A stretch of DNA of 64,000 nucleotides from DAINPP01 sp963667315 (GTDB lineage Bacteria > Thermotogota > Thermotogae > MWEM01), in assembly GCA_963667315.1 (NCBI GenBank), contig OY763325.1:3720001-3784000 (forward strand), given 5' to 3'. A program made the position numbers and the translations under genes. The notes below the pieces were generated by a model. It worked only from the letters and a program-made list of their open reading frames with translations, made no database searches and was not told where the DNA came from. This document shows, piece by piece, positions 7,980 through 16,759 of the stretch (position 1 is its first letter; every line of letters starts with the position of its first letter).

Positions 7980-10316
7980 TTGAAAAAAACACATTCAATA
8001 GCCGTAAGGGAATTAATAGAGTTTATATACAGGTCGGGCAATCTTGACAACCGTTTCAGTGCCCCGGCTCTTAATGAAAGTGCCATCCTGGGAACAAAAG
8101 CGCATAAAAAGATACAGGAGGAATATGACGAGAACTACGAAAGTGAAGTGTTTTTGTCATTCCTATACGAAACCGAAGAATTGATTCTTTCTGTTTACGG
8201 GCGCGCTGATGGCGTTCGAGAAAAAGATGGAACATTTCTTGTGGATGAGATCAAGAGTACGAGGGTACCGCTGGATGATATAACGGATGTTCTGGACAAG
8301 AAGCATCTCTTTCAGTGTATGTGCTATGGGTTTATGATCTGTAAAAAGAATAAGCTGAATTCTATCGACCTCCGAATCACTTACTACAATCTTGACGATG
8401 AAGAGATGAAATATCTCGACTATCATTACACGGTGGAAGCACTTGAAGCGTTTTTTAAAAGTCTTATCCAAGAAGAGGCAAAATGGCTCAAAAGAAGGGA
8501 TGACTGGAACGAAAAACGTGATAAAAGTATCAATGATCTAAAATTCCCCTTCGGAGAATTCAGGAAAGGTCAGCGTAAATTCTCCGTTGCTGTTTACCAC
8601 ACGATAAAGGACAAAAAAAAGCTCTTTGCACAAGCGCCGACGGGAACGGGAAAAACCCTTGCGACGCTTTTTCCATCGATAAAGGCGATTGGACAGGGAA
8701 TGGGAGAATCAATCTTTTATCTGACCTCGAAAACCATCACCAGACAGGCTGTTGAGACGAGTCTGAAACTGATGCGTGAAAAGGGATTGGCATTCAAATC
8801 CATCATCATCACATCAAAAGAGAAGATGTGTATTAACGAGACCTTTAAATGTGATCCTTATAACTGTCCCTATGCCAACGGTCACTTTGACCGTGTAAAC
8901 GTCGCGATTGAAAATACATTGAGAGAAACCGAGCATATGAGCAGTGAGCTGATCAGGAAAAATGCGGCGTTTTACCAGGTATGTCCCCATGAGTTTTCAC
9001 TTGATCTTTCGATGTTCTCCGACTGTGTCATCTGTGATTATAATTATCTTTTCGATCCCAGAGCCCATCTCCAGCGCTATTTTGAAGACGGGGGAGATTA
9101 TATCTTTCTCATAGACGAAGCGCATAACCTTCCAGACAGGGCGAGGGACATGTATTCGGAAGTTCTGGAGGTTGGAACGGTGAAGCATCTCATTTCGGAT
9201 TCGGGGAATGCCAACAAGAAGATAAAGAAAGCAGCCAGGAAACTTGAAACGGAAATGGGGTATTATCTGCTTGGTGAAGATGAGGGGAAGAAATGGGCGG
9301 ATCCGAAAAATCCCGAATCCCTAAAAGAGCCCCTTGAAGCATGTCTGAAAGAAATTGCCTCTTTTCTGATGCTACCCGGATACAATGTAATGAAAGAAGA
9401 GATGACCGACTATTTCTTTGAACTCAACGCCTTCAACTCAGCCTTGGAGCGATACGATAAAAAATATACCACCATCTACGATACGGGGACTGATACGATC
9501 AAGGTCTTCTGCACAGATCCTTCCGGGCATATCAAAGAGATGCTTGGCAAGGGGCGTGCAACGGTATTCTTTTCCGCCACCCTGTCACCGCTTGATTATT
9601 ATAAGAAACTCTTTGCAGCAGAAGAAAAAGATTACAGTCTGACCCTCAGATCACCCTTTGAACAGGAAAATCTCTGTCTGATGGTTAACGCAGCCATTTC
9701 AACACGCTATCGAACAAGAGAGGCATCCGTCAATCGAATTGTCGAAAATATTGAAATCCTTACAACACATAAGGGGAATTATATGATCTTTTTCCCTTCT
9801 TACAAATATATGGATATGGTCTTTGAGGCGTTTATCAAAAAAAATCCCGGGATTAAGGCAAAGAAACAGGAGCCCGCCATGAATGAAGCGGATAGAGAAG
9901 CATTTCTCGAAGCCTTTGAACATGCCCCGAATGAAACGTTTATCGGTTTTGTCCTCATGGGGGGGGTTTTTGGTGAGGGGATTGATCTGACGGGAAGCCG
10001 ACTCAGCGGAGCCGTTGTTGTCGGGGTTGGTATGCCGCAGATCGGTTTTGAGCGCGATCTCATCAAAGCGTATTATCAGGCTGAAATCGGCAAGGGCTGG
10101 GAGTATGCCTATATCTTCCCCGGTGCCAACAAGGTGATGCAGGCGGTCGGGCGTGTCATCCGCACTTCAACCGACAGAGGGGTTGTCCTTTTGATCGATG
10201 ACCGCTTTGTCAAACGCCCCTATACGACAATCTTTCCATCTGACTGGTCTCATGCTGTCAGTGTTCGGAATCATCAGGAGATAGAGAAGCGAGTCAAAGC
10301 ATTTTGGGGGCTTTAA
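7980..10316 (+). CDS. RecB-family nuclease fused to XPD/DinG-type Fe-S helicase
   Basis: A 778-residue enzyme. The N-terminal 180 residues have the PD-(D/E)xK layout of RecB/Cas4-like nucleases: GTKAH, then GRADG with a following VDEIKS (about residues 75-90) and a later Q in FQCMCYG. Residues about 195 onward are a superfamily 2 helicase of the XPD/DinG/Rad3 type: Walker A APTGTGKT, a four-Cys iron-sulfur region (CINETFKCDPYNC and VCPHEF), DEAH in LIDEAHNL, and motif VI QAVGRVIR. It starts with TTG (preceded by a weak GGAG), 11 bases after the CHAT gene. The likely activity is 5'-3' unwinding with nuclease trimming in DNA repair or defence. Whether it belongs functionally to the sigma/CHAT module is unknown. 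Confidence 0.85.
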   Translation: MKKTHSIAVRELIEFIYRSGNLDNRFSAPALNESAILGTKAHKKIQEEYDENYESEVFLSFLYETEELILSVYGRADGVREKDGTFLVDEIKSTRVPLDDITDVLDKKHLFQCMCYGFMICKKNKLNSIDLRITYYNLDDEEMKYLDYHYTVEALEAFFKSLIQEEAKWLKRRDDWNEKRDKSINDLKFPFGEFRKGQRKFSVAVYHTIKDKKKLFAQAPTGTGKTLATLFPSIKAIGQGMGESIFYLTSKTITRQAVETSLKLMREKGLAFKSIIITSKEKMCINETFKCDPYNCPYANGHFDRVNVAIENTLRETEHMSSELIRKNAAFYQVCPHEFSLDLSMFSDCVICDYNYLFDPRAHLQRYFEDGGDYIFLIDEAHNLPDRARDMYSEVLEVGTVKHLISDSGNANKKIKKAARKLETEMGYYLLGEDEGKKWADPKNPESLKEPLEACLKEIASFLMLPGYNVMKEEMTDYFFELNAFNSALERYDKKYTTIYDTGTDTIKVFCTDPSGHIKEMLGKGRATVFFSATLSPLDYYKKLFAAEEKDYSLTLRSPFEQENLCLMVNAAISTRYRTREASVNRIVENIEILTTHKGNYMIFFPSYKYMDMVFEAFIKKNPGIKAKKQEPAMNEADREAFLEAFEHAPNETFIGFVLMGGVFGEGIDLTGSRLSGAVVVGVGMPQIGFERDLIKAYYQAEIGKGWEYAYIFPGANKVMQAVGRVIRTSTDRGVVLLIDDRFVKRPYTTIFPSDWSHAVSVRNHQEIEKRVKAFWGL

Positions 10317-10438
10317 GTCTTTCTCAAAAAAATCCAACGAATATAAAAAAATATGGTAAACTAAACAAATTAAAAGAATTCCTGAACTGATCATGGAAGA
10401 AATTATCGAACAAAAGTGAATAGAAGGAGAGGCGTAAA

Positions 10439-11254
10439 TTGAAAAATCTCAAACTCGTGAAAAAGACAGAAGAAAAGCAGAAAACGATTATTAAAGTGGG
10501 GGATCTTGAAATAGGAAAGGATCTTGTTGTCATTGCGGGTCCTTGTTCTGTGGAAAGCGAAGAACAGACGGTTCAGACGGCTATCGGGGTGAAAAAAGCC
10601 GGGGCGAATATGCTTCGGGGCGGGGCTTTCAAACCGAGAACATCCCCTTATGCCTTTCAAGGCCTTGGTCTGAAAGGGTTGAAGATTCTGGATAAGGCAA
10701 GACGTGAAACGGGGCTTCCCATCGTGACGGAGGTTGTGGATCCGAGGGATGTGTCCTGGGTCTGTGAATATGCGGATGTTGTTCAGATCGGGGCCCGAAA
10801 TATGCAGAATTTCTCTTTGCTGAAGGAAGTCGGACGGGTACAAAGGCCTGTTCTTTTGAAAAGAGGGATGTACTCAACGATAGCGGAATGGTTGAATTGT
10901 GCCGAGTATATTCTGGCGGAAGGGAATCCGAATGTCATGCTGTGTGAGAGGGGAATCAGGACATTTGAAACGTATACGCGAAACACGCTGGATCTGAGTA
11001 TGATTCCGGCTGTGAAAAATGAGACACATCTGCCGATCTTTATCGATCCTTCACATGGTACGGGAAAGAAAACGTTGATTGAAGCGATGATCTATGCTTC
11101 AATTTCAGCGGGAACGGACGGGTTGATCGTTGAAGTTCACAGGAACCCTTCCGAAGCGATGAGTGATGCGGCACAGCAGTATACGCCGGAAGAGTTTGAA
11201 GTGATCATGACAAAGGCAAGAAAACTGGATAAGTTCATGAAAGAAGAATTTTAA
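10439..11254 (+). CDS. aroF: 3-deoxy-7-phosphoheptulonate synthase
   Basis: This enzyme condenses phosphoenolpyruvate and erythrose 4-phosphate, the first step of the shikimate pathway. The 271-residue protein matches the KDO8P-synthase-like (type I-beta) DAHP synthases: VIAGPCSVES, GGAFKPRTSPYAFQGLG, QIGARNMQNF, LLKRGM, FIDPSHGTGK and the C-terminal IVEVHRNP. Only about 30 residues precede the barrel, so the N-terminal ferredoxin-like regulatory domain of the Thermotoga maritima enzyme is absent. Feedback control may instead come from the chorismate mutase/ACT protein encoded next. It starts with TTG behind AGAAGGAGAGG and opens the aroF-pheA-tyrA operon. Confidence 0.93.
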   Translation: MKNLKLVKKTEEKQKTIIKVGDLEIGKDLVVIAGPCSVESEEQTVQTAIGVKKAGANMLRGGAFKPRTSPYAFQGLGLKGLKILDKARRETGLPIVTEVVDPRDVSWVCEYADVVQIGARNMQNFSLLKEVGRVQRPVLLKRGMYSTIAEWLNCAEYILAEGNPNVMLCERGIRTFETYTRNTLDLSMIPAVKNETHLPIFIDPSHGTGKKTLIEAMIYASISAGTDGLIVEVHRNPSEAMSDAAQQYTPEEFEVIMTKARKLDKFMKEEF

Positions 11255-11261
11255 GGATGTG

Positions 11262-12323
11262 ATGCGTATGGATCTGAACAGCATAAGAAAAAATATCGAT
11301 ATTCTGGATGGAAAAATCATAAAATTGTTAAACGACAGGATGGAACAGGCGGTTTTATCGAAGAAATTTAAAGCTGATATACAGGATACATCAAGAGAAG
11401 AGAAAATATACGATAAGATAAAGGATAATTCACAGAATCTTCTTGATGGAGATTTTCTACTCGAACTGTATCAGAATATTATCAGAGAGAGCAAAAAGCT
11501 CCAGGAACAGGATTTGAAACTCATCGCTTTTCAGGGAGAACACGGGGCTTACAGTGAAGTCGCAGCAAAAGGATGGGATTCCCATTGTGTACCAATGCCG
11601 TGTATGGAATTTGCCGATGTCTTTGATGGTGTCAAAAATGGATTGTACGATTACGGAATTGTCCCGGTTGAAAATACACTTGGCGGTATTGTCAGTCAGG
11701 TTAACGATCTGATGATTCATACGGATCTGTTTGTCGTGGGGGCGATTGAAATTCCCATCTCGCATTGTCTGGTGACTTACAGCGGAACTGATTACCGGGA
11801 GATAAGAGATGTTTATTCTCACGTTCAGGCACTTGCACAATGCCGACATTTCCTTTCAAGAAACAAACTTACACCGGTTCAGTTTTATGATACGGCAGGA
11901 GCGGCAAAGATGTTGTCTGAAAAGGGGTTAAAGAATACGGCTGCTATCTCCAGTAAACTGGCGGCACAGCTTTACAACCTTGAGATTATCAAGGAATCCA
12001 TTGAGGATCACGATATCAATCGAACACGATTTCTGGTGCTTTCCAAAAAGGAAAATGAAGAAACCGGTACGAAGTGTTCCATCGTCTTTTCCACTGCGCA
12101 TAAATCCGGGACGCTTTTTGGTGTACTCGAACAATTTGCCGCAGCAGATCTTAATCTCACAAGAATCGAATCGATACCGAATCAGAAGGGAACCTATGCC
12201 TTCTTCCTCGATTTCCTCGGTTCAAAGGAGGATGAAAATGTTCAGAAGGCGTTGGAGAAGGTTGAATCAATCACGGATGATTTCAGAATGCTTGGGTGTT
12301 ATAATGAGGAGTGCGTGAAGTGA
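11262..12323 (+). CDS. pheA: Chorismate mutase / prephenate dehydratase
   Basis: A bifunctional enzyme making phenylpyruvate from chorismate. Residues 1-80 are an AroQ-type helical chorismate mutase (LNSIRKNIDILDGKIIKLLN). Residues about 85-265 are prephenate dehydratase (AFQGEHGAYSEVAA, VPVENTLGGIV, and the catalytic INRTRFLVL). The last 80 residues are an ACT domain (TLFGVLEQFAAADLNLTRIE, with ESIP in place of the usual ESRP) that normally binds phenylalanine for feedback inhibition. The ORF can also start at GTG 11259 or ATG 11268; ATG 11262 is best placed behind TAAGGA. It begins 7 bases after aroF. Confidence 0.92.
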   Translation: MRMDLNSIRKNIDILDGKIIKLLNDRMEQAVLSKKFKADIQDTSREEKIYDKIKDNSQNLLDGDFLLELYQNIIRESKKLQEQDLKLIAFQGEHGAYSEVAAKGWDSHCVPMPCMEFADVFDGVKNGLYDYGIVPVENTLGGIVSQVNDLMIHTDLFVVGAIEIPISHCLVTYSGTDYREIRDVYSHVQALAQCRHFLSRNKLTPVQFYDTAGAAKMLSEKGLKNTAAISSKLAAQLYNLEIIKESIEDHDINRTRFLVLSKKENEETGTKCSIVFSTAHKSGTLFGVLEQFAAADLNLTRIESIPNQKGTYAFFLDFLGSKEDENVQKALEKVESITDDFRMLGCYNEECVK

Positions 12324-13093
12324 GAATATTTATACTCGGGGCGGGTAAAATGGGCAGATGGTTGACGGAAGAACTCTGTCATGAGCATGATGTAGCCGTT
12401 TACGATGCCGATATCAAACAGATGAAACACTTCTTCAATGTCACAAGATTTAAGGAAATCCATGAGTTAGAAGCGTTTAAGCCGGAGCTTGTCATCAACT
12501 GTGTGACCCTTAACAACACGATAAAGGCGTTTGATTCAATCGTTGAATATTTGCCTGAAGAGACGATCCTTTCCGATATTACATCTGTGAAATATGGTCT
12601 GGAGGATTATTATAAGCATTCGGGGTTCAGATTTGTTTCAACGCATCCGATGTTCGGACCGACATTTGCCAATATCAGAGATCTGAAAGAGGAAAATGCC
12701 GTTATCATCAAGGAATCGGACGAAGAGGGAAAAGCATTCTTCAGAGCATTCTTTGGACAGTTGAATCTCAACATTTTCGAATATTCATTCGATGAACACG
12801 ACAGAACGATGGCTTATTCACTTGCCACACCATTTGTTTCATCGCTGGTGTTCGGGGGTTGTCTGACGGAAGAAGCCGTACCCGGAACCACCTTTAAAAA
12901 ACATATGCATATTGCAGAAAATCTTATGGATGAAGATGATTATCTGCTCTCTGAAATCCTCTTCAACCCGTATGTTGTGGATCAGATCAAGAAGATCAAT
13001 TCCCAGCTTTCATTCCTGACACATATTATCAAAGACAGGGATTTTGAAGAGATGCAGAAGTACTTAGACAAGGTGAGGGAGAATATCAAATAA
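12320..13093 (+). CDS. tyrA: Prephenate dehydrogenase-like protein
   Basis: An NAD(P)-dependent dehydrogenase of the TyrA family, which makes 4-hydroxyphenylpyruvate. The Rossmann motif GAGKMGRW is at the extreme N terminus, and the family signatures SDITSVK and STHPMFGPTF follow near residues 88-120. At 257 residues it is a core TyrA without an ACT domain. I take GTG 12320, which overlaps the pheA stop (GTGA) and sits 9 bases after GAGGA; a GTG at 12311 is also in frame. It is the third gene of the aroF-pheA-tyrA operon. Confidence 0.88.
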   Translation: MRIFILGAGKMGRWLTEELCHEHDVAVYDADIKQMKHFFNVTRFKEIHELEAFKPELVINCVTLNNTIKAFDSIVEYLPEETILSDITSVKYGLEDYYKHSGFRFVSTHPMFGPTFANIRDLKEENAVIIKESDEEGKAFFRAFFGQLNLNIFEYSFDEHDRTMAYSLATPFVSSLVFGGCLTEEAVPGTTFKKHMHIAENLMDEDDYLLSEILFNPYVVDQIKKINSQLSFLTHIIKDRDFEEMQKYLDKVRENIK

Positions 13094-13175
13094 TCAGAAC
13101 GGTTTTGTGAAATTCTGAAAGGGTGGAAGATTTTCTACCCGAAAAAGCAGAGTTATCGTAGAAGAAAAAATTAAT

Positions 13176-13206
13176 CGGGATCTTAATTTGAAATCAGTTG
13201 ATCCCG
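13176..13206 (+). terminator. Possible terminator after tyrA
   Basis: A 7-bp inverted repeat, CGGGATC/GATCCCG, with a 17-nt loop that can pair further internally, followed by GTTTT. The T run is short, so termination may be partial. Confidence 0.4.
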
Positions 13207-13227
13207 GTTTTGTGATGGAGGAGAAAA

Positions 13228-14151
13228 ATGAAAAGACAAACATTAATATTCCTTCTCTTGATACCTCTAATTCTCGTAAGTTGTAACAGTACCACATTTA
13301 CCGTGGCACAGACGATTATTAAAGATTTTGTTTATGCCATAAACGGAGCGGAAATCGATGATATTCTCAATACAACCTTTGATCTTGCCATCATCGATTA
13401 TTCTCATGACGGCACTGAAGCGGAGAAATACACACCCGCCCAGATTCAATCGCTGAAGGATCATGGGACCCTTCCAATTGCCTATTTCAGTATTGGTGAA
13501 GCTGAAGAGTACAGATACTACTGGCAGAACAGTTGGATTACAAGCCCGCCTTCCTGGCTGGGCGAAGAAAATCCGGATTGGGAAGGAAATTATAAGGTCA
13601 GATACTGGCAAACCGGCTGGAAAGATATCATCTTTGATTATCTGGATAGAATCATTGCACTTGGATTTGAGGGGGTGATGCTGGATATCATTGATGCTTA
13701 TTATTACTGGTCTGAAGAACAGGGCGAAGTCAGCGAACAATTTGCCGCAACAGAGATGATCAATTTTGTGAACGAAATCCATACCTATGCGGTCAATAAA
13801 ACCGGTAATCCCCGATTTAAAGTCTTCCCTCAGAATGCCGTTGAAATCCTTGATTATGATACCGATGGCCGGTATCTTGAAACTATCACAGGCCTCTCAA
13901 TAGAAAGCCTCTTCTATGAAGATGGCTCCCAGACGAACAGTCAGGATAGAGGTTACAGACTCGACTATTTGGAGCGTTATAAAGGGGCAGGAAAATTCAT
14001 CTTCGTCACAGACTATGTTTTCCCCAATATGCCTCAGGTCAACACTTTCTATTCTAAGACGCTCTCATTGGGCTTCGTTCCGTATGCTGCGAATGAATCG
14101 GCTGAACTCGATTCTGTTCTTATCATCCCCGGTTTTCAGCCATCAGACTAA
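13228..14151 (+). CDS. TM1410-type (GH114-like) putative glycoside hydrolase lipoprotein
   Basis: A 307-residue exported protein with a lipoprotein signal ending LILVSC. The mature part is a TIM-barrel hydrolase of the MJ1477/TM1410 family related to GH114 endo-alpha-1,4-polygalactosaminidases. Visible family features are FDLAIIDYSHDG, the early-strand IAYFSIGEAEEYRYYW with its acidic residue, GFEGVMLDIIDAYYYW with the second acidic pair, and a late GLSIESLFYEDG. The expected substrate is an amino-sugar-containing extracellular polysaccharide, but specificity cannot be read from the sequence. ATG 13228 follows GGAGGAG. It appears to be a single gene, separated from the next by a bidirectional terminator. 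Confidence 0.8.
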   Translation: MKRQTLIFLLLIPLILVSCNSTTFTVAQTIIKDFVYAINGAEIDDILNTTFDLAIIDYSHDGTEAEKYTPAQIQSLKDHGTLPIAYFSIGEAEEYRYYWQNSWITSPPSWLGEENPDWEGNYKVRYWQTGWKDIIFDYLDRIIALGFEGVMLDIIDAYYYWSEEQGEVSEQFAATEMINFVNEIHTYAVNKTGNPRFKVFPQNAVEILDYDTDGRYLETITGLSIESLFYEDGSQTNSQDRGYRLDYLERYKGAGKFIFVTDYVFPNMPQVNTFYSKTLSLGFVPYAANESAELDSVLIIPGFQPSD

Positions 14152-14165
14152 TTTTAATAAATTAT

Positions 14166-14200
14166 ATCTCCCCATTAAGTGAAATGTTTAATGGGGAGAT
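14166..14200. terminator. Bidirectional terminator between convergent genes
   Basis: A perfect 13-bp stem, ATCTCCCCATTAA/TTAATGGGGAGAT, with a 9-nt loop lies between a plus-strand and a minus-strand gene. The T-rich side is better on the minus strand. Confidence 0.75.
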
Positions 14201-14213
14201 GAGCCGATTAAGC

Positions 14214-15314
14214 TTAAAATTTTCCGGTTATATCCAGAATATCTTCAGTTGTGCTTACATCTATTGGTATACGTTTGACTTCAGAATTTTCAAAATCAAG
14301 TTTTTTCATCTCTATCTTTCTGACACGTCTGTTATACATCGTATGGTAATAAATAATGAGATTTTTTGTGTCGTTTGCAATGGTCCACTGTGTTGCCGAA
14401 GGCATTTGATCTTCAGCGCTCATACTGGAAGCTTCAGCGAGATGTGGTGCAACGTTGAAATTGTCAAGGATCCTGAAAAGTTCCTGAACTGTATCATAAC
14501 CACCTTTTGTTTTTCGGGAGAATTGTTTAAAGACAACAGCTCTTACAAACCTTGAAGGTGATGTAAAATCACCGGGCAGTCCCAACATACCAGAACCGGC
14601 TGCAAGTGGAGAAATCTCAAGTTCCCCCCATTTTTTATTCTCGAAAGGCGTGTCTGAAATATACCCATAATTTCTCAGATTAATCAGATGCCAGTCAAAA
14701 TTGGGATTGTTCGTGATAACCCCAACAGGGTTATCGTATAATGTCATCTCTTTATGCGTGAATTCGATAACAACATTTGCACCTGTCTGATCAGATACAA
14801 AACAGTGGGCTTGCCATTCCATACCAATCACAGGATCTTTAACCGGAACGATTCTGATTTTTCCAATCTCTTTTTTCAACGTTTCAATCGAATCAAAATT
14901 AGATAAAACAAAATATAGAAGATCTCCGGGCGAAATAGATTCGGAAGCATATTTTGGGTCATATGCCGGATAATCTGCAAACCCTTTGTGTAAAAAGCCC
15001 CCGATAGATAATCCCGCTTCATTCATCCCGTCCATGGCTATGCCTTCGCTGGCTTCAAAACAGACAAAACCGTATTTTGCCTGCCATTTTAAACCATTAG
15101 CTCCTTCGGGAGTTGTTCCGGTAAATTCAGTCTGTCTGGGATAAATCGTTGCATTCGAATGCATATTAAATGCACCCCATTCATTTGTTCTTCCTCTGAC
15201 TACAGTGCCGTCTTCACCGATTAATTGTAAACCCGTGCAGGCGAATAACCCGATAAAAGAAAACATAAAAATCAATGAAATCAGAGTTCTTTTCTTTCGA
15301 CAGCTAATAATCAT
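14214..15314 (-). CDS. Choloylglycine-hydrolase-family Ntn amidohydrolase, exported
   Basis: A 366-residue protein of the linear-amide C-N hydrolase family (bile salt hydrolase/penicillin V acylase-like). A hydrophobic N terminus ends FACTG, then VVRGRTNEW, the family's start: Cys nucleophile followed by an R-x-N/D-W stretch. Further conserved parts are GMNEAGLSIGG (about residues 95-105), VGVITNNPNFDWH, and LPGDFTSPSRFVRAV. Cleavage before the Cys would expose the N-terminal nucleophile, although the same site looks like a lipobox. The natural substrate is unknown. The start is supported by AAGGAGG nine bases before ATG. It appears to be monocistronic. Confidence 0.85.
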   Translation of the reverse strand: MIISCRKKRTLISLIFMFSFIGLFACTGLQLIGEDGTVVRGRTNEWGAFNMHSNATIYPRQTEFTGTTPEGANGLKWQAKYGFVCFEASEGIAMDGMNEAGLSIGGFLHKGFADYPAYDPKYASESISPGDLLYFVLSNFDSIETLKKEIGKIRIVPVKDPVIGMEWQAHCFVSDQTGANVVIEFTHKEMTLYDNPVGVITNNPNFDWHLINLRNYGYISDTPFENKKWGELEISPLAAGSGMLGLPGDFTSPSRFVRAVVFKQFSRKTKGGYDTVQELFRILDNFNVAPHLAEASSMSAEDQMPSATQWTIANDTKNLIIYYHTMYNRRVRKIEMKKLDFENSEVKRIPIDVSTTEDILDITGKF

Positions 15315-15467
15315 GCGTTTCTTCCTCCTTCGTAAAAAAGTTAAAAAACAGATATTTACTTGAAAAGATGATTAAGTAATAAGATAACATTTCAAGTATA
15401 ACATGATTAAGTTTGATTGCTATGAAAGAACAGAAAATACTTTAAAAATCATATTCCACCTTTGAAA

Positions 15468-16634
15468 TCAGCGTGAAATTCTGAAAACGTTCATCAGAAT
15501 CGGAATCATCAATCTTACACTTTTAGACGTATAGTCCGTACTGCCAAAATTCATGATAACGGTTGTATCCGTTTCTTTATCATAAAACAGCTGCGTTCCG
15601 AGAACCCCCATATGCCCCCTTAAGGCTGGCAATTTTCCAAGTGTCGGGAAATAATCACTGAATTTGTATTGCATGAAACCCAGTCCGTAATAGATCCCAA
15701 CCGTAAATTTGTTGTCAAAGGTGTACATCTCGTTTAATGTGCTTTCAGAAACCAGTTTATAATTATTCAGAGCATGTATGAAGATTTTCAGATCATCGAG
15801 GGTTGAAACGATCCCCCCACCTGTCCAGTCTATGCTCAGAGAATTCCAGGTACTGATCTCATGACCCTGAAGCCAGATATCGTTTAATTGTGAGTCGCCG
15901 TTTTCAGGTTCTGAATAGAACATCAGGTACGAATGATCCATCTTCAAAGGCTTGAAGAGTCTTTCATGCAACACCCTTTCAAACGTCTTTCCGGATACCT
16001 TTTCGATGAGTAATCCCAGCAGAATATAACCGGTGTCCGAATAATGATATTTCACACCGGGTCTGGAAACTGCCTTCTGATAATTTCTTGTGAAATCAAT
16101 TAAATTCATCGGTTTCCACATTCTGTCCTTTTCTTTCAGGATCAGATCTTTCATACTGTCAGATCCGACGGCCTTATCTTCAAAATAGTCGGCGATACCA
16201 CTGGTATGACCCAACAGTTGTTTGACGGTAACCTTATTTTGATAATCCACGCCATGAAACACAAAAAGACCTTTCAGCACCTCTTTCGGAAGATAATCCG
16301 AGAGGAGATCTTCAAATTTCAATTTGCCTTCATCAACAAGCAGACCGATGATGGTTGCTGTGAAAGATTTTCCGACACTTGCAACGTGAAAAGGTCTGTC
16401 GCCTTTTTGAGCCCTGTTGAAGATGAATTTTCCGGAAAAATGCTTCTCGCCTGATTCGATCAATACCTGAATATCGGAGAGGTTTTTCCCTTTTGCAAGT
16501 TCTTTCCTTAAAATAGTTTCAATGTTTTCAGCAGCCTTTTCAGCACTTTGTGGTTTTGAATTATTCCTGATATAGATGAATAAAAGAATACCGATTAAGA
16601 TGATGATGCCTGAAATGATCAGATAAATAGTCAT
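15468..16634 (-). CDS. Membrane-anchored serine beta-lactamase-like hydrolase
   Basis: A 388-residue protein with one N-terminal membrane segment (residues 4-24) and an extracytoplasmic class C beta-lactamase/PBP4*-type domain. The catalytic SxxK is in HVASVGKSFTA, the YxN-like motif is YSDTGYILLG, and the third motif region is near GHMGVLGTQLFYD. QLLGHTSGI is also typical. Such enzymes may be D-aminopeptidases, esterases or peptidases; true beta-lactamase activity is not implied. It is divergently transcribed from a PadR-type regulator, with overlapping promoter and operator-like sequences, so PadR probably controls it. Confidence 0.85.
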   Translation of the reverse strand: MTIYLIISGIIILIGILLFIYIRNNSKPQSAEKAAENIETILRKELAKGKNLSDIQVLIESGEKHFSGKFIFNRAQKGDRPFHVASVGKSFTATIIGLLVDEGKLKFEDLLSDYLPKEVLKGLFVFHGVDYQNKVTVKQLLGHTSGIADYFEDKAVGSDSMKDLILKEKDRMWKPMNLIDFTRNYQKAVSRPGVKYHYSDTGYILLGLLIEKVSGKTFERVLHERLFKPLKMDHSYLMFYSEPENGDSQLNDIWLQGHEISTWNSLSIDWTGGGIVSTLDDLKIFIHALNNYKLVSESTLNEMYTFDNKFTVGIYYGLGFMQYKFSDYFPTLGKLPALRGHMGVLGTQLFYDKETDTTVIMNFGSTDYTSKSVRLMIPILMNVFRISR

Positions 16635-16660
16635 GATATGCCTCCTTTTTTATTTTAATC

Positions 16661-16683
16661 ATATATTACTAATAGTAATATAT
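16661..16683. promoter_or_regulatory. Palindrome, probable PadR operator
   Basis: ATATATTACT-AAT-AGTAATATAT, a perfect 10-bp dyad, covers the -10 hexamer of the minus-strand hydrolase gene. It lies in the divergent region next to the padR-like gene. Operator function is inferred from position and symmetry. Confidence 0.55.
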
Positions 16684-16733
16684 ATGGATATGAAAGTCAA
16701 GTCTTGACACGTTACGGTTCGATATATTATGAT
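16672..16733. promoter_or_regulatory. Back-to-back divergent promoters
   Basis: Minus strand: TTGACT (16695-16700), 17-bp spacer, TACTAT (16672-16677), reading to the serine hydrolase. Plus strand: TTGACA (16704-16709), 18-bp spacer, TATGAT (16728-16733), reading to the padR-like gene. The two -35 boxes are only 3 bp apart. Confidence 0.65.
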
Positions 16734-16759
16734 GAGATATATTGTGAAGGAGTTGATCT

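Noticed and set aside
3062..10316. A hidden CRISPR array or Cas effector next to the CHAT protease
   Set aside because: No direct-repeat array or Cas protein is present within the window on either side; the analogy to type III-E is functional only.
10317..10438. T-box or attenuator controlling the aromatic operon
   Set aside because: The leader is only about 120 bases, with no T-box sequence, specifier hairpin or aromatic-codon leader peptide.
15468..16634. Antibiotic-resistance beta-lactamase
   Set aside because: The motifs are those of the broad serine-hydrolase/PBP4* family with an N-terminal membrane anchor; nothing indicates beta-lactam hydrolysis.
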